DNA from: Candidatus Krumholzibacteriia bacterium
Lineage (GTDB): Bacteria; Krumholzibacteriota; Krumholzibacteriia; LZORAL124-64-63
Direction of reading: 5' to 3'
DNA: 15,177 nucleotides
Assembly (NCBI GenBank): GCA_014859985.1
Contig: JACZKN010000305.1
Coordinates: forward strand, 1-15,177
Positions 6,000 through 12,707 of the stretch are shown one piece after another. Below the pieces are notes generated by a model. The model ran no database searches, was not told the DNA's origin, and saw only the letters and a list, made by a program, of their open reading frames with translations. The translations under genes and the position numbers were made by a program. How positions within the stretch are numbered: position 1 is the first letter of the stretch; each line of letters begins with the position of its first letter.

Positions 6000-7526
6000 T
6001 CAGCGCGACTGCAGCACGCTCACGCCCCGGGCCTCGAGGGCCGGGATCTGCTCCGCCAGCGCCGTGGCGGACAGGGGGTTGTGCCCCACGTCCACCTCGT
6101 CGCCTTGGCCCAGGCCCGCGTTCGCCACCAACGGCGCGAGGTCGGCGATCCGGTTGTAGTGGATATGCAGGACGGCCAGGTTCTCCAGACCCGCCAAAGG
6201 CGTCAGGTCGGTCAGGGCGTTGGCGTAGAGGTAGAGGTGGCTCAGCCCCGCGAGCGCGGCCAGGGGCGCCACGTTGGTGACCGCGTTGCCTCCCAGCGCC
6301 AGAACCTCCAGGCCCGTCAGCCCCGCCAGGGGCGTCAGGTCGGCAATGGCGTTGTTGGCCAGCATGGCCCTGGTCAGGGCGGTCAGCCCCGCAAGGGGCG
6401 TCAGGTCCGTCACGGCATCGCCGACGGCGTCCAGATGGGTCAAGGACACGAGCGGCGCCAGGGGCGACAGGTCCGGGGTGCCGCAGGATCGCACCGACAG
6501 CCACTGCAGGGAGGTCAGCCCCGCCAGGGGCGCCAGGCTCCCCAGGGAATTGCCCATCAGGTCGAGGGTCTCCAGCGTCGTCAGGCCCGCCAGCGGCGCC
6601 AGGTCGGTGACCGCATTGCCGGCCAGGCGCAGCTCGCGCAGCCCGGTCAGCGACGCCAGGGCGGTCAGGTCAGCGGCGCCCGTGCGGTCCAGGTGCAGGG
6701 CCTGCAGGGAGGTCAGGCCGGCCAGCGGCGCCAGGCTGGCCACCGGATCGTCGTCCAACCACAGGACCTGCAGCGCGGGCAGGTCCGCCAGGGGCGCCAG
6801 GTCGGCCACCTGGTTCGCCACCAGGCCCAGGTGCCGCAGCCGCGCCAGCGCCGCCAGCGGTCCCAGGTCGGCGACGGCGTTACCCCGCAGGTGCAGGACC
6901 TCCAGGTTGGGGCACTCCTGCAGCCCGGCCAGGCTGACGATGCCCGCCTCCTCGGCGGTCAGATCCCCCAGCCCCCGCAGGTCCAGCCGCCGCAGGGGCG
7001 CCGTCGGGATGCCCAGACGCGCCCGCACCGCCGCCTCCAGGGCCGCGTCGGGGATGGCCACCTCGGTGTTGTCGATGCACAAGGCCTCGGCGCAGTTGGA
7101 AACGCCGAAGGAGTTGCCGGCGTCGTCCCAGGCCGACAGGGCGAAGAAGGCACGGGACTCCGGTTGCAGGCCCGTTGCTGTGAAGGACTCCGGCTGCCCT
7201 GCCGGCGCCGGCGCCGGCAGGCCGGGCACGACGACGCCCTCGTCCCAGTTGGCCGGGTAGAGGAAGGCCTCGTGGCGGCGCAGTTCGTAACGGGCGCAGG
7301 TGCCCCGGTCGCCGTCGTCGCCGGTGGCCGTCCAGGCGAGGGTCACGGATGTGGCGGTGAAGGCGGTGACCCGCAGGTCCGTGATGGGCGCCGGGGGGCC
7401 GAGGTCCTCGTCCCCGCCGGGATCGGTGCTGGACGCGCAGCCGACCAGCGCGGCCAGCACGAGCAGGCAGGGCGAAAGCCGCGGCCGGCGGCCGCCGGGC
7501 ACGGACGGACGGGAGGTCGACGCCAT
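6000..7526 (-). CDS. Lipoprotein with an FN3 domain and internalin-like leucine-rich repeats
   Basis: 508 residues, start chosen at the ATG at 7526 with GGAGG 7 nt upstream. The signal peptide ends in the lipobox LVGC, making Cys30 the lipid-anchored residue. Residues about 44-148 form a fibronectin-III-like domain: PPAPITDLRVTAFTATSVTL, AWTATGDDGD, YELRR, TGLQPESRAFFALSA, DDAGNSFGVSN. This loop style is common in secreted proteins of high-GC candidate phyla. A cap segment (IPDAALEAAVRARLGIP, 158-174) leads into twelve 22-residue LRRs (196-459) of the type 'VTDLAPLAGLTTLETLDLMGN', as in internalins, then a degenerate terminal repeat. Such surfaces bind proteins or glycans; the ligand is unknown. 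It lies 106 bp downstream of gmd on the same strand, with its own likely promoter. It has no catalytic domain and no sorting tail. Confidence 0.92.
   Translation of the reverse strand: MASTSRPSVPGGRRPRLSPCLLVLAALVGCASSTDPGGDEDLGPPAPITDLRVTAFTATSVTLAWTATGDDGDRGTCARYELRRHEAFLYPANWDEGVVVPGLPAPAPAGQPESFTATGLQPESRAFFALSAWDDAGNSFGVSNCAEALCIDNTEVAIPDAALEAAVRARLGIPTAPLRRLDLRGLGDLTAEEAGIVSLAGLQECPNLEVLHLRGNAVADLGPLAALARLRHLGLVANQVADLAPLADLPALQVLWLDDDPVASLAPLAGLTSLQALHLDRTGAADLTALASLTGLRELRLAGNAVTDLAPLAGLTTLETLDLMGNSLGSLAPLAGLTSLQWLSVRSCGTPDLSPLAPLVSLTHLDAVGDAVTDLTPLAGLTALTRAMLANNAIADLTPLAGLTGLEVLALGGNAVTNVAPLAALAGLSHLYLYANALTDLTPLAGLENLAVLHIHYNRIADLAPLVANAGLGQGDEVDVGHNPLSATALAEQIPALEARGVSVLQSR
6150..6941 (-). 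repeat. Twelve tandem 66-bp units coding for 22-residue LRRs
   Basis: The units run in one frame without indels. Most carry (V/I)(T/A)DL-x-PLAGL-x-x-L-x-x-L-x-L-x-x-N. Units from about residues 262 to 415 are the most similar, suggesting recent internal duplication. The unit at about residues 328-349 (LGSLAPLAGLTSLQWLSVRSCG) ends in Cys-Gly instead of the usual Asn ladder. Confidence 0.85.
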
Positions 7527-7589
7527 GGCCTTACCTCCGGCTGGGGCTGTGCTGCATGGAGATGCCGCGGGCGGCGTCTCCCTCCGCCC

Positions 7590-7606
7590 TCATGGTCGCA
7601 CCATGA
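7590..7606. promoter_or_regulatory. 17-bp inverted repeat overlapping the LRR-gene -10 region
   Basis: TCATGGT-CGC-ACCATGA is a dyad with perfect 7-bp arms and a 3-bp centre. It covers the place where the -10 element would sit for the TTGACA box just upstream. A protein bound here would block that promoter, so an operator is likely. The two halves also form ATG-containing sequences that could be mistaken for start codons. Confidence 0.5.
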
Positions 7607-7620
7607 AAACGTGTTGTCAA
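7592..7620 (-). promoter_or_regulatory. Promoter of the LRR lipoprotein gene
   Basis: On the minus strand a perfect TTGACA (7620-7615) is followed after 17 bp by GACCAT (7597-7592), a 3-of-6 match to the -10 consensus. The predicted start near 7585 gives a leader of about 58 nt. The strong -35 with a weak -10 inside a dyad fits a regulated promoter, so this gene need not depend on gmd transcription. Confidence 0.5.
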
Positions 7621-7632
7621 CAGGGCGGCACG

Positions 7633-8595
7633 TCAGCCGCCCAGCAGCGCCAGGTCGGAATCGACCATCATGGTCACCAGCTGCTCGAAGCTGACCGTCG
7701 GCTCCCAGCCCAGCTCCCGGCGCGCCTTGCCGGCGTCGCCGCGGAGCTGGTCCACCTCGGCGGGGCGCATGTAGCGGGGATCCTGCACCACGTGATCCTC
7801 CCACTTGAGGCCCGCGTGCCCGAAGGCGATCTCCAGGAACTCGCGCACCGAGTGGGTGCGGCCCGTGGCGATGACGAAATCCCCCGGCTCGGGCTGCTGC
7901 AGCATCAGGTGCATGGCGCGCACGTAGTCGCCGGCGTAGCCCCAGTCGCGCTGGGCGTCCAGGTTCCCCAGGCGCAGCTCCCCGGCCAGCCCCAGCTTGA
8001 TGCGGGCCACGGCGTCGGTGATCTTGCGGGTGACGAACTCGCGGCCGCGGCGGGGGCTCTCGTGGTTGAAAAGGATGCCCGAGACCGCGTAGAGGCCGTA
8101 GCTCTCCCGGTAGTTGACGGTGATGTGGTGGCCAAAGGTCTTGGCCACGGCGTAGGGGCTGCGGGGGTGGAAGGGGGTCAGCTCGTTCTGGGGCACCTCG
8201 CGCACCTTGCCGAACATCTCGCTGCTGCTGGCCTGGTAGAAGCGGGCGCGGGGATCGAGCTTGCGCACCGACTCGAGCAGGCGCAGGACGCCCAGGCCGG
8301 TGAACTCGCCGGTCAGGCTCGGCTGGCTCCAGCTGGTGGGCACGAAGCTCTGGGCGGCCAGGTTGTAGATCTCGTCGGCCGCCGCGTCCTGCACGGCCCG
8401 GTCCAGGGAGGCCTGGTCCAGCAGGTCGGCCTGCAGGAACTCGACGCGGTCCTGCAGGTGGGCCACCCGGCCCAGGGTCTCGGTGCTGGAGCGGCGCACC
8501 ATGCCGAAGACCTCGTACCCCTGCTCCAGCAGGTGGTCCGCCAGGTACGAGCCGTCCTGGCCCGTGATGCCGGTGATCAGTGCGCGCTTGGCCAT
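7633..8595 (-). CDS. gmd: GDP-mannose 4,6-dehydratase
   Basis: 320 residues. It converts GDP-D-mannose to GDP-4-keto-6-deoxy-D-mannose, the branch point to GDP-fucose, GDP-rhamnose, GDP-perosamine and related sugars for surface glycans; cytoplasmic. It is an extended short-chain dehydrogenase. The NADP-binding GITGQDGSYL is at residues 9-18, the active-site SSSE at 123-126, and Tyr148/Lys152 form YAVAK. The family blocks MVRRSSTET, FNHESPRRGREFVTRKIT and GNLDAQRDWGYAGDYVRAMHL are all present and separate it from other sugar-nucleotide dehydratases. The length fits the shorter bacterial forms (E. coli is 373). The ATG at 8595 has GGGAG about 7 nt upstream. No epimerase/reductase (fcl, rmd) or glycosyltransferase is adjacent, so the final sugar is unknown. 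It is divergent from the ammonia-lyase gene. Confidence 0.95.
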   Translation of the reverse strand: MAKRALITGITGQDGSYLADHLLEQGYEVFGMVRRSSTETLGRVAHLQDRVEFLQADLLDQASLDRAVQDAAADEIYNLAAQSFVPTSWSQPSLTGEFTGLGVLRLLESVRKLDPRARFYQASSSEMFGKVREVPQNELTPFHPRSPYAVAKTFGHHITVNYRESYGLYAVSGILFNHESPRRGREFVTRKITDAVARIKLGLAGELRLGNLDAQRDWGYAGDYVRAMHLMLQQPEPGDFVIATGRTHSVREFLEIAFGHAGLKWEDHVVQDPRYMRPAEVDQLRGDAGKARRELGWEPTVSFEQLVTMMVDSDLALLGG

Positions 8596-8640
8596 GCCTG
8601 CTCCCGTCCGCTGGTGGGTCGTGGCGTCCCATGCCCGGGG

Positions 8641-8670
8641 AATCTAACACCAGGGGATCCTTCTGGACAA
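8641..8670 (-). promoter_or_regulatory. Likely gmd promoter
   Basis: On the minus strand TTGTCC (8670-8665) and TAGATT (8646-8641) are 18 bp apart, each a 4-of-6 match to consensus. The predicted start near 8634 gives a leader of about 40 nt. Its -35 box overlaps the opposite-strand TGGACA of the possible ammonia-lyase promoter. Confidence 0.45.
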
Positions 8671-8692
8671 TATCGACGGCAGGATTCATCCT
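8664..8692 (+). promoter_or_regulatory. Possible ammonia-lyase promoter
   Basis: TGGACA (8664-8669) is the same hexamer seen as the -35 of the TPR operon. The sequence 17 bp on is CATCCT (8687-8692), only a 3-of-6 match, so the -10 is uncertain. Confidence 0.3.
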
Positions 8693-8716
8693 CGGGCGGG
8701 GACGATCATCGCCCGA
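8692..8716 (+). other. Inverted repeat in the ammonia-lyase leader
   Basis: TCGGGCG (8692-8698) and CGCCCGA (8710-8716) are perfect 7-bp arms around an 11-nt loop. They lie just upstream of the GGAGGAG ribosome-binding site. It could be an operator or an mRNA stem that affects translation. There is no U-tract, so it is not an intrinsic terminator. Confidence 0.4.
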
Positions 8717-8740
8717 CGCCACCCGGAGGAGTCACCCGCC

Positions 8741-10267
8741 ATGGCCATCCTGCTTGACGGTTCCGGCCTCGACATCGCCACCCTCGTGCGCATCGCCCGC
8801 GACGGCGAACGGGTCGAGCTGGCCCCCGCCGCCCTGGAACGCATCCGCCGCTGCCGCGAGCTGCTGGAGCGGAAGATCGCCGCCGGCGAGATCATGTACG
8901 GCGTCAACACCGGCATCGGCGAGTTCAGCGAGATCGTCCTGGACGAGGACCAGGTGCGGCAGTTCCAGCGCTACCTCATCTACAACCACGCCGCGGGGAT
9001 CGGCGACCCCGCCCCCGTCGAGTACGTGCGCGGGGCGATGGCGGCGCGGGTCAACGTGCACGCCCACGGCAATTCGGGCTGCCGGCCGGAGATCACCCTC
9101 GCCCTGGTGGACATGCTCAACCTGGGTGTCACGCCCTTCGTCTGCCAGAAGGGCTCCGTCGGCGCCTGCGGGGACCTGGCCCCCATGTCCCAGATCGCCC
9201 TCCTGCTGCTGGGCGAGGGCCGGGCGTACTACCGGGGCGAACTGCTGGACGGGGCCGAGGCCCTGGCCCGGGCGGGCATCACGCCGCCGGGGCTGGCGGC
9301 GCGCGACGGCCTGGCCACCATCAACGGCTCGAACCTGCTGACGGCGATGAGCGCCATCCACCTGTGGGACATGGACCGCTGGCTGCGGCAGGCGGAGATC
9401 GCGGCGGCCATGTCGCTGGAGGCGCTGCTGGCCAACCTGCGGCCCTACGAAAGCCGGCTGCACGAGGTGCGCGGCTTCCGGGGCGCGGTGCGCAGCGCGG
9501 CGGCCATCCGCCGCTGCATCGACGGCAGCGACCTGGCCACCGGCAAGGTGCGCACCAGGGTGCAGGATGCCTACTCCATGCGCTCGACGCCCCAGGTGAT
9601 CGGGGCGGCCCACGACGCGGTGGCCTGGGCGAAAAGCCAGGTGGAGATCGAGCTGAACGGCGTGGGCGACAACCCCATCTTCTTCCCCGAGGACGGCCTC
9701 ACCCTGACCGGGGCCAACTTCCAGGGCACCCCCGTCTCCCTGCCCATGGAGGGCGCGGGCCAGGCCGTGACCATGGTGAGCGTGCTGTCGGAGCGGCGCC
9801 TGAACCGGCTGCTGAACCCGGCCCTGTCGGCGGGGCTGCCGGCCTTCCTGACCCGGGGCGCGGGCATGTTCAGCGGGATGATGCTCAGCCAGTACACCGC
9901 CGACAGCCTGATCGTCGAACAGCGCATGCTGTGCACGCCGGCGGCGGTGGCCTCGATCCCCGCGGCGGCCGACCAGGAGGATTTCGTGTCCATGGGCATG
10001 AACACGGCCATCAAGAACGGGCAGATCCTGGACAACGCCATGGGCGTGCTGGGCATCGAACTGATGGCCGCGGCCCAGGCCCTGGACCTCCGCGACTTCA
10101 CCCCGGGCCGCGGCGTGCAGGCGGCGCTGCGGCGCGTCCGCGAAACGGTGGCCTACCTGGACGAGGACCGCACCCTGTACCCGGACCACACGGCGATGCA
10201 GGCCCTGGTGCGGTCCTGCGCGGTGCTCGAGGCGGTGGAGGCGGAGGTGGGCAGCCTGGCCGGCTGA
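8741..10267 (+). CDS. Histidine ammonia-lyase family (MIO) enzyme with an Ala-Cys-Gly triad
   Basis: 508 residues, the usual HAL length. HAL converts histidine to trans-urocanate and ammonia using an MIO electrophile formed from Ala-Ser-Gly. Here the segment reads GSVGACGDLAPM: A142-C143-G144, with TGC at 9167-9169. Residues matching the P. putida HAL pocket are present: Y53 (MYGVNTG), H83 (NHAAGIG), N195 (INGSN), Q275, Y278 and R281 (VQDAYSMR), F327 (ANFQG) and E413 (DQEDFVSMG). His83 and Glu413 favour histidine over phenylalanine or tyrosine. However, QEDF replaces the usual QEDH, and related aminomutases share this fold. Cysteine at 143 is reported to support activity in engineered P. putida HAL. 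GGAGGAG lies about 9 nt before the ATG. No hutU, hutI or hutG is nearby, so I leave the symbol blank. It ends 9 bp from the convergent DUF2179 gene. Confidence 0.9.
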   Translation: MAILLDGSGLDIATLVRIARDGERVELAPAALERIRRCRELLERKIAAGEIMYGVNTGIGEFSEIVLDEDQVRQFQRYLIYNHAAGIGDPAPVEYVRGAMAARVNVHAHGNSGCRPEITLALVDMLNLGVTPFVCQKGSVGACGDLAPMSQIALLLLGEGRAYYRGELLDGAEALARAGITPPGLAARDGLATINGSNLLTAMSAIHLWDMDRWLRQAEIAAAMSLEALLANLRPYESRLHEVRGFRGAVRSAAAIRRCIDGSDLATGKVRTRVQDAYSMRSTPQVIGAAHDAVAWAKSQVEIELNGVGDNPIFFPEDGLTLTGANFQGTPVSLPMEGAGQAVTMVSVLSERRLNRLLNPALSAGLPAFLTRGAGMFSGMMLSQYTADSLIVEQRMLCTPAAVASIPAAADQEDFVSMGMNTAIKNGQILDNAMGVLGIELMAAAQALDLRDFTPGRGVQAALRRVRETVAYLDEDRTLYPDHTAMQALVRSCAVLEAVEAEVGSLAG

Positions 10268-10276
10268 GCGCGGCCC

Positions 10277-10837
10277 CTACTTGCGCTTGCTGCGGGCGCG
10301 CCAGCCGCCGCGGTGGGTGACGGTGGGGCGCACCGCCGTCTCGAAGCCCCGGACGTCCTCGCTCACCACGACGCACTCGCCGTCCACCTGCCGGGCGGCC
10401 GCGGCCAGGCGGCGCAGCTCGCCGCGGGGGGTCACCAGGTAGAGCAGCGCCACGTCGCCCTCCGGGTCGTGGCCGTTGAACTCGGTGACCCGCTGGCCCA
10501 GCCCGCGCAGCGCCGCCGCCACGTCGGCGCCCCGTTCCCGGCTGATGACGCGCACCACCAGGTGGCCCATGGCCAGCCGCCGCTCGATGACGATGCCCAC
10601 CGCGTTGCCCGTGGCGAAGCCCAGGGCCCAGCCGAGCACGTTCCAGGGGTTGTCCAGGTGCTGCATCACCTGGGTGATCACCGTGATCCAGATGGTGACC
10701 TCGAAGAAGCCCAGCACCGAGGCGGTGATCCCCCGTCCGTTGACGACGGCGATGGTGCGCAGGGTACCGAGGGTGACGTCGGTCACCCGGGCCAGGAAGA
10801 TGACCGGCGGCAGCAGGTGCGGATCGACGGCGAACAT
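10277..10837 (-). CDS. DUF2179/UPF0316-type inner-membrane protein
   Basis: 186 residues. The ATG at 10837 is preferred because GGGAGGG lies 5 nt upstream; a GTG at 10864 in the same frame has no good site. The N-terminal half is hydrophobic, with about three membrane segments: residues about 8-33 (PVIFLARVTDVTLGTLRTIA), 39-60 (VLGFFEVTIWITVITQVM) and 67-88 (NVLGWALGFATGNAVGIVIE). This matches the DUF5698/YebE-like N-terminus. The C-terminal half, after ERRLAMGHLVVRVISRERG, is a soluble alpha/beta domain of the DUF2179 type, ending in a basic tail (RARSKRK). DUF2179 domains also occur in YitT-like membrane proteins; their role is unknown, with ligand sensing suggested. It follows the EAL gene by 37 bp and is probably co-transcribed with it. 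Confidence 0.85.
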   Translation of the reverse strand: MFAVDPHLLPPVIFLARVTDVTLGTLRTIAVVNGRGITASVLGFFEVTIWITVITQVMQHLDNPWNVLGWALGFATGNAVGIVIERRLAMGHLVVRVISRERGADVAAALRGLGQRVTEFNGHDPEGDVALLYLVTPRGELRRLAAAARQVDGECVVVSEDVRGFETAVRPTVTHRGGWRARSKRK

Positions 10838-10874
10838 GGCGGCCCTCCCGGGCAGTTGCCCCACCGGGGCGGAT

Positions 10875-12599
10875 TCAGGCCAGGCCGGCGGCTCCGGACG
10901 CTTCCGGCCCGTCGCCGACGCGCGCGGCCGCCACCCCCACCAGGCGCGGCGGGCCGAACAGGAAGCCCTGCCCGTAGCGCACGCCCAGCTCCAGCAGCAC
11001 GTCGTAGTCGTCCCCGCCCTCGATGCCCTCGGCCACCACCTCGGCGCCCAGCACGTCCGCGACCATCAGCAGGCGGTTCAGGCTGCGGCGCAGCTCGGCA
11101 TCCTGGGCCAGGCCGCGGACCATGCGCTTGTCGATCTTCATGATCTGGGGCTGCAGCATCACCAGGCCCTCGAGGCAGCTGTTGCCGAAGCCCACGTCGT
11201 CGATGGCGATGCGGATGCCGGCGGCCTGCAGCTCGCGCACGCGCGGCACCAGCGCCGTGGGGTCGCCCAGGAGCTGCTGCTCGCTGATCTCCAGGCAGCA
11301 GTGACCATAGTCGGCGCTCAGGCGCAGGACGCGCACGAGTTCGGCGGCCGGGGTCTGCAGCAGCGTCGCGGGCATGATGTTCACGTGGTAGCGGCCGTCG
11401 CCGCCGGCGCGGGCGGCCTCGGCGCAGCGGGTCAGGCAGCGCAGGTCCACCGCCACCAGGATGTCCTGCTCCTGGCAGAAGCGGAACAGGTCGTCCGGGC
11501 GTTCCAGCGGGCCCTCGGGACCGCGCACCAGCATCTCGCGCGAGACGATGCGGCCGTCGGCGAGGTTGACGATGGGCTGGGCGGCCACGCGCAGGCCGTC
11601 GCCCCGCAGGAGCGCGCGCATGGTCTCCGGATCGGCCTCCGGCGGCAGCAGGCGACCCACTTCGCCCACCGCGGCCGCGCGGGCCACCCCGTTGCCGCCG
11701 GGCCGGCGCCCCAGCTGCAGGGCGAAGTGCACCTTCGCCAGAACCTCGTCGAAGGACAGGGACTCCGGCTCGATGGCCGTCACCCCCAGGCTGGCGGTGG
11801 TGGTCAGGGTGTGGACGCCGGCGCGGATCACGTCGCGGGAGACGGCCAGGCGGATGCGCTCGGCCACCGCCCGGCCCGCCGCCAGGTCCGCGTCCGGCAG
11901 CATGACGATGAAACGGTCGGTGCCGCAGCGGCCGACCATGGCGCCCGGGCCGGCGGCGTCGACGATGCGGCGGGCGGCGCCCACCAGCACGAGGTCGCCC
12001 ACGCCGTGGCCCAGGGTGGCGTTCAGCTGGGAGAAGTCGTCCAGGTCGACCAGGACCACCACCAGGTCCCGCCCGCCGCGGCGGCAGCGCGCGAGCTCGT
12101 CCATCATGGCGCGCTCGAGGCCCTTGCGGTTCAGCAGGTCGGTCAGGGCATCCATGTGGGTCAGCCAGTCCAGGCGCGCGGTGGCGCGGGCCAGTTCGCG
12201 GCCGACCTCCATCTCGCGGCGGCACCAGGCGATGGTGCGGACCCACAGCTCGACGTTGGTTTCGTCCGCCTCCAGGCACTCGAGGGCGCCGGCCCGCAGC
12301 GCCGCCTCGCGCTGCGGCGGCCCGGGGCCGCGCAGCACGGCCACCACGGGGATCTCGGGGGCGGCCGCCCCCAGGCGGGCGATGGCCGTCTCCAACCCGG
12401 CGTCGGCGGGCTTGGGACCGGCGAGCAGGAGGTCCACCGGGCTGACCGCCAGGTGGGCGAGTGCGTCCTTGAGGTGGGTGTAGTGGGCGATCCGGAAGCA
12501 GGCCCGGCGCGACGCCGACAGCAGGCCCCGCAGGTGCTCGGCGAACCGCGGATCCTCGTGCAGCAGCAGGAGACGGCGGACCCGTCCGTCGGCGCGCAT
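10875..12599 (-). CDS. Pseudo-receiver/degenerate GGDEF/EAL protein, likely c-di-GMP phosphodiesterase
   Basis: 574 residues from the ATG at 12599, which has GGGAAG about 8 nt upstream; the frame extends to 12689, but that leader is low-complexity basic sequence. Residues about 6-125 have a response-regulator fold (RRLLLLHEDPRF, VDLLLAGPKPADAG), but the phospho-Asp position is Ala60 and the conserved Lys is missing. Residues about 140-305 form a GGDEF domain whose signature reads GTDRF (226-230), so diguanylate cyclase activity is unlikely. Residues about 325-560 form an EAL domain with the known catalytic set in place: E355 (EML), N407, E437 and E440 (EISE), D467 and D468 (DDVGFG), K488, E524 and Q544. 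It should cleave c-di-GMP to pGpG; loop 6 reads DDVGFG where DDFGTG is usual. There is no signal peptide or membrane segment. It is followed 37 bp later by the DUF2179 membrane gene and preceded by metF. Confidence 0.92.
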   Translation of the reverse strand: MRADGRVRRLLLLHEDPRFAEHLRGLLSASRRACFRIAHYTHLKDALAHLAVSPVDLLLAGPKPADAGLETAIARLGAAAPEIPVVAVLRGPGPPQREAALRAGALECLEADETNVELWVRTIAWCRREMEVGRELARATARLDWLTHMDALTDLLNRKGLERAMMDELARCRRGGRDLVVVLVDLDDFSQLNATLGHGVGDLVLVGAARRIVDAAGPGAMVGRCGTDRFIVMLPDADLAAGRAVAERIRLAVSRDVIRAGVHTLTTTASLGVTAIEPESLSFDEVLAKVHFALQLGRRPGGNGVARAAAVGEVGRLLPPEADPETMRALLRGDGLRVAAQPIVNLADGRIVSREMLVRGPEGPLERPDDLFRFCQEQDILVAVDLRCLTRCAEAARAGGDGRYHVNIMPATLLQTPAAELVRVLRLSADYGHCCLEISEQQLLGDPTALVPRVRELQAAGIRIAIDDVGFGNSCLEGLVMLQPQIMKIDKRMVRGLAQDAELRRSLNRLLMVADVLGAEVVAEGIEGGDDYDVLLELGVRYGQGFLFGPPRLVGVAAARVGDGPEASGAAGLA

Positions 12600-12632
12600 G
12601 GCTGGCTTCCCGAATCCCTTCCTGGGCCTTGG

Positions 12633-12652
12633 CGGCCGCGTCCCTGCGGCCG
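12633..12652 (-). other. Hairpin in the leader of the EAL gene
   Basis: CGGCCGC and GCGGCCG form a 7-bp GC stem with a 6-nt loop, about 33 nt before the ATG at 12599. No U-tract follows on the minus strand. It may slow read-through from metF or structure the mRNA leader. Confidence 0.35.
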
Positions 12653-12660
12653 GCGGCCCG

Positions 12661-12689
12661 ACGGTACTATGGGCCCGCCGGGCGCGCAA
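12661..12689 (-). promoter_or_regulatory. Possible weak promoter of the EAL/DUF2179 pair
   Basis: On the minus strand TTGCGC (12689-12684) and TACCGT (12666-12661) are 17 bp apart, matching consensus at 4 and 3 positions. It sits in the 108-bp gap after metF. That gap suggests separate control of the c-di-GMP gene, but the match is weak and read-through from metF is equally possible. Confidence 0.25.
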
Positions 12690-12707
12690 GCGGCGTTTGC
12701 CCGCGGC

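Noticed and set aside
6081..7694. 537-codon plus-strand frame across the LRR gene
   Set aside because: It mirrors the 66-bp repeats as a periodic Gln/Gly/Arg-rich string, as expected for antisense of the LRRs.
8732..10189. 485-codon minus-strand frame opposite the ammonia-lyase
   Set aside because: The sense-strand product is a clear full-length family member; the antisense translation is His/Gln/Gly-rich with no motif.
10838..10864. GTG start at 10864 for the DUF2179 protein
   Set aside because: No good ribosome-binding site there; the ATG at 10837 has GGGAGGG at proper spacing.
12600..12689. Earlier ATG at 12689 for the EAL protein
   Set aside because: The added 30 residues are basic, Pro-rich and domain-free, and they overlap the possible promoter and leader hairpin.
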